Below are positions 1-6,108 of a stretch of 12,373 nt of DNA, one piece after another (position 1 is the first letter of the stretch; each line of letters begins with the position of its first letter). The position numbers and the translations under genes were made by a program. The notes beneath the pieces are model-generated. The model searched no databases, was not told where the DNA came from, and saw only the letters and a list, made by a program, of their open reading frames with translations. This DNA is from Fidelibacterota bacterium. GTDB taxonomy: Bacteria > Fidelibacterota > Fidelibacteria > Fidelibacterales > Fidelibacteraceae. The stretch covers positions 1-12,373 of the forward strand of contig JAOZRH010000048.1 of assembly GCA_029931905.1 (NCBI GenBank). Direction: 5' to 3'.

Positions 1-146
1 GTTAATTTGCTTTCGTTAAAATACCATATATTTCCTGTTAGAACTGATTCTGCAACAGGAATACTACCATCATCATCGTCATTGAAAAAACAACCTGTTA
101 GAGTGACAAATAACAAAGCTAAGATTATTGGAATAAGTTTTTTCAC
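1..146 (-). CDS. Putative lipoprotein, N-terminal part only (gene runs off the left edge)
   Basis: Read on the minus strand, a GTG at 146-144 opens a frame with no stop through the left edge (48 codons visible). It begins MKKLIPII, continues with a short hydrophobic core (ALLFVTL) and reaches a lipobox LTGC with the Cys at residue 19, so a type II (Spase II) lipoprotein signal peptide is clearly readable. After the Cys come FFN and four consecutive Asp, then a hydrophilic segment containing TGNIWYFNES. The GTG start is supported by AAGGAG (complement of 154-159) seven bases upstream. The protein should be exported by Sec and anchored by lipid. An acidic run just after the lipidated Cys resembles the lipoprotein export signal known from Bacteroidota that sends lipoproteins to the outer face of the outer membrane. 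The mature domain is off-window, so no function can be given. It is transcribed divergently from buk. Confidence 0.82.
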   Translation of the reverse strand, partial: MKKLIPIILALLFVTLTGCFFNDDDDGSIPVAESVLTGNIWYFNESKL

Positions 147-172
147 TTTATTTCTCCTTTTTATATTAAATG

Positions 173-201
173 AATATACAAAATTATTTACATATTGCTA
201 A
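173..201 (-). promoter_or_regulatory. Possible sigma70-type promoter for the lipoprotein gene
   Basis: On the minus strand TTAGCA (201-196) is followed after 17 bases by TATATT (178-173). Transcription would start near 166, leaving a leader of about 20 nt that contains the AAGGAG ribosome binding site. The -35 matches only partly, and the region is so A+T-rich that chance matches are common. Confidence 0.35.
187..201 (+). repeat. 15-bp direct repeat, copy 1 (divergent intergenic region)
   Basis: TTTACATATTGCTAA matches 294-308 (TTTACACATTGCTAA) at 14 of 15 positions. This copy overlaps the putative -35 of the minus-strand lipoprotein promoter; the second overlaps the putative -35 of the buk promoter. 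This could be a shared operator or a chance duplication. Confidence 0.5.
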
Positions 202-287
202 TTGGAAAATTAGTTAAATTTTATTTTTAGGAATTTCGAGAATTCTAATTAATTATAAAAAAATATTTGATTAATTAATAAATATAT

Positions 288-299
288 TGTAAATTTACA
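288..299. repeat. Perfect 12-bp palindrome TGTAAATTTACA upstream of buk
   Basis: TGTAAATTTACA is its own reverse complement. It lies 41-52 bp upstream of the buk start and overlaps the proposed -35 hexamer and the second direct repeat copy. A dyad in this position suits a dimeric repressor, but there is no direct evidence for a binding protein. Confidence 0.4.
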
Positions 300-308
300 C
301 ATTGCTAA
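294..308 (+). repeat. 15-bp direct repeat, copy 2 (divergent intergenic region)
   Basis: TTTACACATTGCTAA differs by one base from copy 1 at 187-201; the copies are 107 bp apart in the same orientation. It shares its first six bases with the palindrome at 288-299. Confidence 0.5.
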
Positions 309-322
309 AATGATGATGTAAT
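294..322 (+). promoter_or_regulatory. Possible promoter of buk-ptb
   Basis: TTTACA (294-299), 17 bases, then TGTAAT (317-322); each hexamer matches the sigma70 consensus at five of six positions. The predicted transcription start near 329 would give a very short leader of about 12 nt holding the GGAG (333-336) of buk. This is sequence matching only. Confidence 0.4.
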
Positions 323-340
323 AATAAATATTGGAGAGTT

Positions 341-1396
341 ATGGAAATAATTTTAACAATAAATCCAGGATCAACTACAACAAAAATTGGTGTGTTTAGT
401 AGAACTGAAAAGATACAGGAATTTAAAGTTGATGTTCCTGCTTCCGAGATTTCAAAAAAGAATGTAGCCATAGAATTTCCTTATCGTAAGAATTCTATAG
501 AGAATTTTTTAAAAGATGTTAATCTTTCAGGATTAGTTGCAGTAATTGGTAGAGGTGGATTGTTAAAACCAATTAAAGGTGGAGTTTATAAGATAAATGA
601 TAAACTGATTAATGATTTAAGAGAAGCAAAAAATGGCAATCATGCAAGTAACTTAGGTGCTATTCTCGCGGATTATTTTGGTAAAAAATATGATGTTCCA
701 GCATATATTATTGATCCTGTTACAATAGATGAATTGCAAGATGTTGCAAGGATATCTGGTGTGCCGAGTATAGTAAGAAAAAGTAGAGCACATGCATTAA
801 ATATTAAAGCAACCACTCGAAAAATATGCGAAGATGAAAATTGGGATATTAATAAGAATAAATTTGTAGTTGCTCATTTGGGTGGAGGAATTTCCGTTTG
901 TGCTTTAAAGAATTCAAAAATGATTGATGTGAATGATGCATTAATAGGAATGGGACCTTTTTCACCAGAAAGGGCGGGAGCTTTACCACTTAGAGGAGTT
1001 ATGGATTTGGCATATTCCGGAAAATATACAAAAAAAGAATTAGAAGTGTTATTTATTAAAAATAGCGGATTGAAGGGATATTTAGGGACAAATGATGGCA
1101 GAGAAGTAGAAAAAAGAATTGAAAACGGCGACGCAAAGGCGAAATTGATATTTGATGCAATGATTTATCAGATACAAAAAGAGATTGGAGCGATGTTGTC
1201 TGTTTGCGATTATGATGTAAAATCCGTAATAATTACTGGTGGATTAGCTCATGACAAAAATATTCAAAAACAGTTATCGAATAATTTGAAAAATTATAGA
1301 GTTATATTTTATCCGGGTGAAAATGAATTAGAAGCAATGGCAGATGGTGGATTTAGAACTGTTGATAATAAAATAGAAATTAAAAATTACTTATAG
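341..1396 (+). CDS. buk: Butyrate kinase (acetate/butyrate kinase family)
   Basis: Cytoplasmic acyl kinase that makes ATP and butyrate (or a branched-chain acid) from butyryl-phosphate and ADP, the last step of the kinase route of acyl-CoA conversion to acid. The 351-residue length fits the family. The ASKHA-fold phosphate-binding start NPGSTTTK lies at residues 8-15, a second nucleotide-binding segment HLGGG at 179-183, the family-typical GPFSPERAG at 205-213, and an adenosine-site TGGLAH at 299-304. The run from 136 to 160 (ARISGVP, then KSRAHALN) separates butyrate from acetate kinases. The ATG start is supported by GGAG at 333-336. The next gene, ptb, begins 15 nt after the stop, so the two are an operon and supply acyl-phosphate and use it. 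The true acyl chain preference (butyryl, isobutyryl, isovaleryl) cannot be read from sequence. Confidence 0.95.
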   Translation: MEIILTINPGSTTTKIGVFSRTEKIQEFKVDVPASEISKKNVAIEFPYRKNSIENFLKDVNLSGLVAVIGRGGLLKPIKGGVYKINDKLINDLREAKNGNHASNLGAILADYFGKKYDVPAYIIDPVTIDELQDVARISGVPSIVRKSRAHALNIKATTRKICEDENWDINKNKFVVAHLGGGISVCALKNSKMIDVNDALIGMGPFSPERAGALPLRGVMDLAYSGKYTKKELEVLFIKNSGLKGYLGTNDGREVEKRIENGDAKAKLIFDAMIYQIQKEIGAMLSVCDYDVKSVIITGGLAHDKNIQKQLSNNLKNYRVIFYPGENELEAMADGGFRTVDNKIEIKNYL

Positions 1397-1411
1397 AATA
1401 AAAGGAATTTT

Positions 1412-2281
1412 ATGAGATATTCAGATATTTATAATTTAATAAATGTAGCAGAACCAAAAACAATAAATGTTGTTTTTCCAAATTCGGAACCAATTTATAA
1501 AGCATTAAAAGTTGCAACTGATAGGGGATATATAAAATCAAGATTATATGGAATAGTAGATAATATTAAAGAATTATGCGATAAAACATCCCTTGAAAAT
1601 TTCACAATAATTGAAAGTAATACTCCTGATGAGGCAATTAGAGATGCAATAAAGGATATTAGAGATGAAAAAGGCGATGTTTTAATGAAGGGAGATATTG
1701 CTACAGCAAGTTTTTTAAGTCCAGTTTTAAAGAGAGATACAGGATTGAGAAAAGGTGAATTATTGTCTCATGTTGGAGTTTGTGATGCTCCAGGTTATCA
1801 TAAGATTTTATTTCTTACAGATGGTGCGATTAATATTCATTTAGATGTTGATAAAAGAAAAGCGTTAGCGGATAATGCTATTGAATTTGCAAAAAGAATA
1901 ATTAAACCACCAATAAAGATTGCGTTTTCTGCAATTATTGAAAAATTAAACGATAAAATTCCTGAAACGATTGAGGCGAATAAATTAGCAAAAGAATTTA
2001 CAAAAAGGGGATATTTAGCAGAGGGACCAATTGCATTAGATGTGATTTATTCTGCATTAGCTGCTAAAAAGAAAGGAATTGAATCAAGAATTGCAGGTGA
2101 TGTTGATATTATTATTGGACCAAATATTACTACTACAAATTTCTTATTAAAACATATGCTTTATATTGATAAGGCAGAGATTGGTGGAATAATAATGGGG
2201 GCAAAAGTTCCGTTAGTATTATTATCAAGATCAGATGATTCAAAAGCAAAATTGAATTCAATTGTATTGAGTTTGGTTTAA
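1412..2281 (+). CDS. ptb: Phosphate butyryltransferase (Ptb/Pta family)
   Basis: Swaps CoA of butyryl-CoA (or a related acyl-CoA) for phosphate, giving acyl-phosphate for the kinase encoded just upstream. The 289-residue length fits phosphotransbutyrylases and is much shorter than multidomain Pta. Family signatures are LMKGDIATAS (91-100), LSHVGVCDAPGYHK (118-131), AEGPIALD (203-210), DIIIGPNITTTN (232-243) and the C-terminal GAKVPLVLLSRSDDSKAK (263-280), whose SRSDDS loop lies in the CoA/phosphate site of this fold. AAAGGA at 1401-1406 precedes the ATG by 5 nt. Gene order buk-ptb is the reverse of the well-known clostridial ptb-buk. Related phosphate acetyltransferases are the only realistic alternative; the adjacent butyrate kinase favours ptb. 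I see no GC-rich terminator after the stop. Confidence 0.92.
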   Translation: MRYSDIYNLINVAEPKTINVVFPNSEPIYKALKVATDRGYIKSRLYGIVDNIKELCDKTSLENFTIIESNTPDEAIRDAIKDIRDEKGDVLMKGDIATASFLSPVLKRDTGLRKGELLSHVGVCDAPGYHKILFLTDGAINIHLDVDKRKALADNAIEFAKRIIKPPIKIAFSAIIEKLNDKIPETIEANKLAKEFTKRGYLAEGPIALDVIYSALAAKKKGIESRIAGDVDIIIGPNITTTNFLLKHMLYIDKAEIGGIIMGAKVPLVLLSRSDDSKAKLNSIVLSLV

Positions 2282-2326
2282 TACTAGTAAACATTGATTG
2301 AACAAATTGATAATACTGTATATAAA

Positions 2327-2379
2327 ACAATTTTTTAAAGAAAAAAACATTTGTAATCATAAAAAAATATTACTATATT
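2327..2379 (+). promoter_or_regulatory. Promoter of the rplM operon, with an UP-like A/T element
   Basis: TTGTAA (2351-2356) and TATATT (2374-2379) are separated by exactly 17 bases. Upstream, 2327-2350 carries alternating A and T tracts (AATTTTTTAAAG and a run of seven A) resembling an UP element that contacts the RNA polymerase alpha subunit, as is common for ribosomal promoters. The predicted start is about 2383-2386, which is the first base of the leader hairpin. The fit between predicted start and start of structure increases my confidence. Confidence 0.6.
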
Positions 2380-2383
2380 AATG

Positions 2384-2502
2384 AGCTTTAATGGAAGTCC
2401 CGGAAAGATGACTTGAAAAGCTAAAACAAGTTGCAATTTGATTAGACAAGAAATTGTTTTTTCAGATTGATAAAACTTAAATGAAATAACGGAGGATAGA
2501 AA
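2384..2502 (+). promoter_or_regulatory. Structured 5' leader of rplM; candidate ribosomal-protein autoregulatory RNA
   Basis: The leader begins with a two-part stem: AGCTTT (2384-2389) pairs with AAAGCT (2417-2422), and inside it AAGTC (2395-2399) pairs with GACTT (2410-2414). These leave an asymmetric internal loop (AATGG against GA) and a 10-nt purine-rich apical loop CCGGAAAGAT. Next, CAATTT (2434-2439) can pair with AAATTG (2451-2456), followed by six T, like a weak terminator. Alternatively AAAACAA (2423-2429) can pair with TTGTTTT (2454-2460); the two pairings exclude each other. AAGTT (2428-2432) with AACTT (2474-2478) may close the domain. The leader ends at GGAGG (2491-2495) and a TTG start. 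Many bacteria control rplM-rpsI through L13-binding leaders; whether this belongs to a known leader family needs a covariance search. Confidence 0.55.
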
Positions 2503-2934
2503 TTGAAAACATATTCAGCGAAACCAAGTGATATAAATCATGAATGGTTTATTGTTGATGCCGAGAACAAGGTGTTAGGAAGATTAGCAAGTGATATTGC
2601 TCAAATATTGAGAGGAAAACACAAACCAATATTTACTCCACATATGGATACTGGTGATTATGTAGTTATTATTAATGCAGAAAAGGTTCGTGTTACAGGG
2701 AAAAAAGAGCAAATGAAATCATATTTTAGACATACAGAGTATCCAGGTGGTACAAAAATAACTATGCTTAAAAATATGAGAGAGAAACATCCAGAAAGAA
2801 TTATTACTAATGCGGTAAAAGGAATGCTTCCTCATACAAAGTTAGGGCGAAAAATTATAAAAAAACTCAAAGTTTATGCAGGTTCTGAACATCCACATGA
2901 AGCTCAAAACCCAAAGAAATTAGAATTAAATTAG
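2503..2934 (+). CDS. rplM: Large ribosomal subunit protein L13 (uL13)
   Basis: L13 binds 23S rRNA early in large-subunit assembly. At 143 residues it has the usual length and lies in one domain: KPSDINHEWFIVDA near the N terminus, LGRLAS (25-30), LRGKHKP (36-42), a central GDYVVIINAEKVRVTGKK stretch, and the conserved AVKGMLPHTKLGR near residues 103-115, ending in LKVYAGSEHPHEAQNP. Translation starts at a TTG; no in-frame ATG is near, while a perfect GGAGG at 2491-2495 sits seven bases upstream. The weak start codon after a strong ribosome binding site is often seen in regulated ribosomal-protein genes. rplM opens an operon with rpsI 13 nt downstream; the stop TAG shares its G with the GGAG of rpsI. 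A separate long leader precedes it. Confidence 0.97.
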   Translation: MKTYSAKPSDINHEWFIVDAENKVLGRLASDIAQILRGKHKPIFTPHMDTGDYVVIINAEKVRVTGKKEQMKSYFRHTEYPGGTKITMLKNMREKHPERIITNAVKGMLPHTKLGRKIIKKLKVYAGSEHPHEAQNPKKLELN

Positions 2935-2947
2935 GAGTAATGACTAG

Positions 2948-3340
2948 ATGAATAAAAATGTAGATATATTTGTAGGTCGTAGAAAGAGATCTGTAGCAAG
3001 AGTAAGATTACTTCCTGGAAAGGGTGAAATTATAGTAAATGATAGAAAGGTTGATGATTATTTTGGTAGAAAAACATATAAAATGATTATTTTACAACCG
3101 ATGGAATTAACAGGTGCAATAAATAATTATGATATTTATGTAAATGTTAGAGGTGGAGGATTAACTGGTCAAGCTGGAGCAGTAAGACATGGAATAAGTA
3201 GAGCATTGGCTGAAGGAAATCCTGAAAATCGTGCTTTACTAAAAGAGAAAGGATTTTTAACAAGAGATTCCAGAAAAGTTGAAAGAAAAAAACCTGGAAT
3301 GCGTGGTGCAAGAAGAGGTTTTCAATTTTCTAAAAGATAA
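2948..3340 (+). CDS. rpsI: Small ribosomal subunit protein S9 (uS9)
   Basis: S9 belongs to the head of the 30S subunit; its C-terminal tail reaches the P-site tRNA. The product has 130 residues, the standard length. Visible signatures are GRRKRSVARVRL near the N terminus, the central VRGGGLTGQAGAVRHGISRAL, and the C-terminal GFLTRDSRKVERKKPG followed by the terminal FSKR, whose last Arg contacts tRNA in known ribosomes. ATG at 2948 follows GGAG (2934-2937) by 10 nt. It sits between rplM and rpsB, the usual rplM-rpsI pair, with 23 nt to rpsB. Confidence 0.97.
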   Translation: MNKNVDIFVGRRKRSVARVRLLPGKGEIIVNDRKVDDYFGRKTYKMIILQPMELTGAINNYDIYVNVRGGGLTGQAGAVRHGISRALAEGNPENRALLKEKGFLTRDSRKVERKKPGMRGARRGFQFSKR

Positions 3341-3363
3341 AATATATTTGGAGATAAAATTAA

Positions 3364-4098
3364 ATGGCAGACATTACAATAGAAAAATTAGTCAGTTCTG
3401 GAGCTCATTTTGGACATTTAACAAGCAAATGGAATCCTCGTATGAGAGATTTCGTTGTTATGGAAAAAAATGGAATTCATATTATTGATTTAAAAAAGAC
3501 AATAAAAGCAATTGAAAAAGCTAGTGATCTTGTTAGCGATATCGTTAGAAAAGGTGGTGAAGTTCTTTTTGTTGGTACAAAAAAACAAGCTAAAGAGATT
3601 ATTAAAGATGAAGCTGTAAATAGTGGAATGCATTATATTTCAGAGAGATGGCTTGGCGGTACTTTAACAAATTTTGTTACAATCAAAAAGCGTATTCGAT
3701 ATATGCAAAAGTTGCAAAAAGAAAGCCAAAACGAAAATGAATGGGAAAATCTTACTAAGAAAGAAGTATTGCAAATTTTAAAACAAAAAGAAAAGTTAGA
3801 ATTGGTTCTTGGCGGAATAACAAATATGCGAAGATTACCAGAAATTCTTTTTATTGCAGATACTACCCATGAAAATATTGCAGTTTCTGAAGCGATTAAA
3901 CTTGATATTCCTATTATAGGGATTGTTGATACAGATGCAGATCCAAGTTTAATAGATATTCCAATACCAGCTAATGATGATTCATATCGCACAATTCAAT
4001 TAATTACAAAACAAATTACTGAGGCGATATTAAGAGAGAAAAAAGGTGGTAAAGCTGAGCTTGAGAAAAAACAAGAAAAAAAGCAAGAAAGTAAATAA
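3364..4098 (+). CDS. rpsB: Small ribosomal subunit protein S2 (uS2)
   Basis: S2 joins late on the back of the 30S subunit. The 244-residue product shows all S2 landmarks: SGAHFGH (12-18), NPRM (24-27), NGIHIIDLKKT, FVGTKKQAKE, RWLGGTLTNF, LTKKE in the helical hairpin region, LGGI followed by the RRLPEILFIAD segment, and IPIPANDDSYRTI. The usual VDTN before DP is VDTD here, a mild change. The C-terminal 20 residues are a Lys/Glu/Gln-rich tail that is likely disordered. GGAG at 3350-3353 precedes the ATG by 10 nt. rpsB is followed by tsf as in almost all bacteria, with a hairpin in the 67-nt spacer. Confidence 0.97.
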   Translation: MADITIEKLVSSGAHFGHLTSKWNPRMRDFVVMEKNGIHIIDLKKTIKAIEKASDLVSDIVRKGGEVLFVGTKKQAKEIIKDEAVNSGMHYISERWLGGTLTNFVTIKKRIRYMQKLQKESQNENEWENLTKKEVLQILKQKEKLELVLGGITNMRRLPEILFIADTTHENIAVSEAIKLDIPIIGIVDTDADPSLIDIPIPANDDSYRTIQLITKQITEAILREKKGGKAELEKKQEKKQESK

Positions 4099-4122
4099 TA
4101 TATAAAAAAGTAAAAAGAATAT

Positions 4123-4151
4123 TATAAAATAGATGAATAATCTGTTTTATA
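4123..4151 (+). promoter_or_regulatory. Stem-loop between rpsB and tsf
   Basis: Positions 4123-4134 (TATAAAATAGAT) pair with 4140-4151 (ATCTGTTTTATA) over 12 positions with a single T-G wobble and a five-base GAATA loop. No T-run follows, so it is not an ordinary intrinsic terminator. It ends four bases before the GGAG (4156-4159) of tsf. It may be a processing or stability element, or modulate tsf translation relative to rpsB. Confidence 0.5.
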
Positions 4152-4165
4152 GGTAGGAGTATAGA

Positions 4166-4759
4166 ATGGTTATTAGTGCAAAATTAGTAAAGGAATTGAG
4201 AGATAAAACTGGCGCAGGGATGATGAATTGCAAAAAAGCATTAGAAACTTGTAATGGTGATATTGAAAAAGCAATAGATCATTTAAGATCTACAGGAATT
4301 GCTAAAGCAGAAAAAAAATCTGGTCGTGAAGCAAAAGAAGGTGCTATTTATTCATATATTCATCCTGGAAGTAAATTGGGTGTTTTAGTTAAAGTAAATT
4401 GTGAGACAGATTTTGTAGCAAATACAGAAGAATTCAAAAGTTTTCTTAAAGATATTGCAATGCAAATTGCAGCTATGAATCCAAAAGCTATTAAAAGAGA
4501 AGATATTGATTCAAAAGTAATTGATAGAGAAAAGGCAGTCTATAAAGAACAAATTATTTTATCAGGCAAACCTGAACACATTGCAGACAAAATTATTGTT
4601 GGAAAAATGGAAAAATTTTACAAAGAAAATTCTTTATTAGAACAAGCTTTTATTAAAGATAGTGATATAAATATTGAAACATATTTAAAAGAAACAATTT
4701 CAAAATTGGGTGAAAATATTTCTATTGCAAAATTTGCTCGTTTTCAACTAAGTGAATAA
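4166..4759 (+). CDS. tsf: Translation elongation factor Ts (short form)
   Basis: EF-Ts is the guanine nucleotide exchange factor that releases GDP from EF-Tu. Residues 1-40 form the UBA-like N-terminal domain with the signature LRDKTGAGMMNCKKAL. The core motif CETDFVAN spans 79-86; its Asp82-Phe83 correspond to the pair inserted into EF-Tu near the Mg2+ site. The product is 197 residues, well below the about 283 of the Escherichia coli protein and close to the short Thermus-type EF-Ts, which has a reduced core domain and works as a dimer; dimerization here is inference. It ends at a conserved VxKFxRFxLxE-like segment (IAKFARFQLSE), so it is not truncated. GGAG lies 6 nt upstream of the ATG. 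pyrH begins 9 nt downstream. Confidence 0.95.
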   Translation: MVISAKLVKELRDKTGAGMMNCKKALETCNGDIEKAIDHLRSTGIAKAEKKSGREAKEGAIYSYIHPGSKLGVLVKVNCETDFVANTEEFKSFLKDIAMQIAAMNPKAIKREDIDSKVIDREKAVYKEQIILSGKPEHIADKIIVGKMEKFYKENSLLEQAFIKDSDINIETYLKETISKLGENISIAKFARFQLSE

Positions 4760-4768
4760 GTAATTATA

Positions 4769-5485
4769 ATGAATTATAATAGAATATTATTAAAATTAAG
4801 TGGTGAAGTATTATCTGGTGATAGTAAATCGGTAATTGATGGTAATATTTTAAAATATTTTTCAAAAGAGATTAAATCTATTTTTGATCTTGGAGTTGAA
4901 ATTGCAATTGTAATTGGTGGTGGAAATATATACAGAGGTGCTGAAAATATTTCTAGTGAAAATGAGATTGATAGAACTGATGGCGATTATATGGGAATGT
5001 TAGCGACTGTAATCAATTCTATTGCTCTAAAAAATTCATTTGAAGCTAATGGAATTCCAACACGAGTTATGTCCGCATTGGATATTAATAAAGTTGTTGA
5101 ACCGTTTGTGTTAAAAAAAGCTTTAAGACATTTAAATAAAGGAAGAGTAGTTATATTTTGTGCCGGAACGGGACATCCATATTTTTCAACTGATACAGCG
5201 GCAGCATTAAGATCTATTGAAATAGATGCTGACATTTTACTAAAAGGAACAAAAGTTGATGGTGTGTATGACAGTGATCCAGAAAAGAATGAGAATGCTA
5301 AAAAATATGATACTTTAAGTTATTTAGATGTATTGAATGATAATTTGAAAGTTATGGATTTAAGTGCGATTACACTTTGTAAAGAAAATAGTATGCCAAT
5401 AAATGTTTTTAATTTTAAAAATTCTGGTTCTTTAAAAAAAATATTAGTTGGGGAACATAAAGGAACAAAAATAGGGGAGATATAA
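4769..5485 (+). CDS. pyrH: UMP kinase (uridylate kinase)
   Basis: Phosphorylates UMP to UDP with ATP in pyrimidine nucleotide synthesis; a cytoplasmic hexameric enzyme of the amino acid kinase fold. At 238 residues it has the normal length. LLKLSGE (7-13) is the N-terminal nucleotide motif, VIGGGNIYRG (48-57) the glycine-rich loop, DYMGMLATVINS (73-84) a UMP-site helix, and GTGHPYFSTDTAAALR (133-148) followed by LLKGTKVDGVYDSDP (157-171) the catalytic and ATP region. The usual Asn in GTGNP is His here. No convincing ribosome binding site precedes the ATG, only 9 nt after the tsf stop, which points to translational coupling with tsf. The frr start codon follows the pyrH stop directly. Confidence 0.96.
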   Translation: MNYNRILLKLSGEVLSGDSKSVIDGNILKYFSKEIKSIFDLGVEIAIVIGGGNIYRGAENISSENEIDRTDGDYMGMLATVINSIALKNSFEANGIPTRVMSALDINKVVEPFVLKKALRHLNKGRVVIFCAGTGHPYFSTDTAAALRSIEIDADILLKGTKVDGVYDSDPEKNENAKKYDTLSYLDVLNDNLKVMDLSAITLCKENSMPINVFNFKNSGSLKKILVGEHKGTKIGEI

Positions 5486-6043
5486 ATGTTTACTGAAATA
5501 AAATCAAAATGCGAAAATGAAATGAATGGGACACTAGAATATTTGAGACATGAATTTTCTACTTTAAGAACAGGTAGGGCATCAGTAACACTTTTAGATG
5601 GAATAAAGGTCGATTATTATGGAACTCAAACACCATTGAGTCAGGTTTCTTCAGTATCTGTGCCAGAAGCGAGATTAATTGTTATTCAGCCATGGGAGAA
5701 AAAAATGTTAGGAGTTATTGAAAAAGCAATAATGGCTTCTGATTTGAGTTTAAATCCTAATAATGATGGACAAGTAATAAGAATTCCTATACCTGCAATG
5801 ACCGATGAAAGAAGAAAAGAAATGGTGAAATTTGCTCATAAATTAGCAGAAGAAGCAAAAGTATCTATTCGTAATCATCGACGAGAAGTGAATACTGTAA
5901 TTAAAAAATCCGAATCAGATGGGAACATTTCCAAAGATAATGTTGCCGATGGATTAGATGAAATTCAAGAAATTACTGATAAATATATTAAAAGAATAGA
6001 TGAAGCAATAAAAACTAAGGAAAAAGAAATTCTCGAAATATAA
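5486..6043 (+). CDS. frr: Ribosome recycling factor
   Basis: RRF splits post-termination ribosomes together with EF-G. The 185-residue length is exactly typical. RTGRAS (28-33), the segment from VSVPEARLIVIQPWEK into the second domain, LSLNPNNDGQVIRIPIP (88-103), ERRKEMVK (108-115) and RNHRR (129-133) in the long helical bundle are all conserved. The ATG abuts the pyrH stop without a gap, and GGGGAG (5474-5479) inside the end of pyrH serves as its ribosome binding site. It is the last gene of the operon; a strong intrinsic terminator follows 38 nt after the stop. Confidence 0.97.
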   Translation: MFTEIKSKCENEMNGTLEYLRHEFSTLRTGRASVTLLDGIKVDYYGTQTPLSQVSSVSVPEARLIVIQPWEKKMLGVIEKAIMASDLSLNPNNDGQVIRIPIPAMTDERRKEMVKFAHKLAEEAKVSIRNHRREVNTVIKKSESDGNISKDNVADGLDEIQEITDKYIKRIDEAIKTKEKEILEI

Positions 6044-6080
6044 GATTTTTTTACTAAGAAGCTAAGTCGAAAAGAAATTT

Positions 6081-6108
6081 AAAAGCCCAAATATTTTGGG
6101 CTTTTTTT
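6081..6108 (+). terminator. Intrinsic terminator after frr
   Basis: An 11-bp perfect stem pairs 6081-6091 (AAAAGCCCAAA) with 6095-6105 (TTTGGGCTTTT) around a TAT loop, and the T-run reaches 6108. It ends the rplM-frr operon and is the only GC-cored terminator in the window, a good yardstick for the weaker candidates. Confidence 0.93.

Noticed and set aside
7..201. Open frame of 64 codons on the + strand at the left edge
   Set aside because: It is antisense to the lipoprotein gene whose signal peptide, lipobox and ribosome binding site are clear on the minus strand; the + frame has no ribosome binding site.
2133..2360. 75-codon minus-strand frame over the end of ptb and the rplM promoter
   Set aside because: Low-complexity composition (Leu/Ile/Phe-rich from A+T-rich DNA), no ribosome binding site, antisense to a conserved gene.
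2434..2462. CAATTT/AAATTG hairpin with six T as an independent terminator for ptb
   Set aside because: It lies downstream of a better promoter for rplM and its stem is nearly all A-T. I treat it as part of the rplM leader, not as a proven terminator.
3279..3488. 69-codon + frame across the rpsI-rpsB junction
   Set aside because: Out-of-frame shadow of two conserved ribosomal protein genes.
3633..3992. 119-codon minus-strand frame within rpsB
   Set aside because: Antisense shadow of the S2 gene; the other antisense frames in pyrH and proS and the alternative + frame within glnS were dismissed for the same reason.
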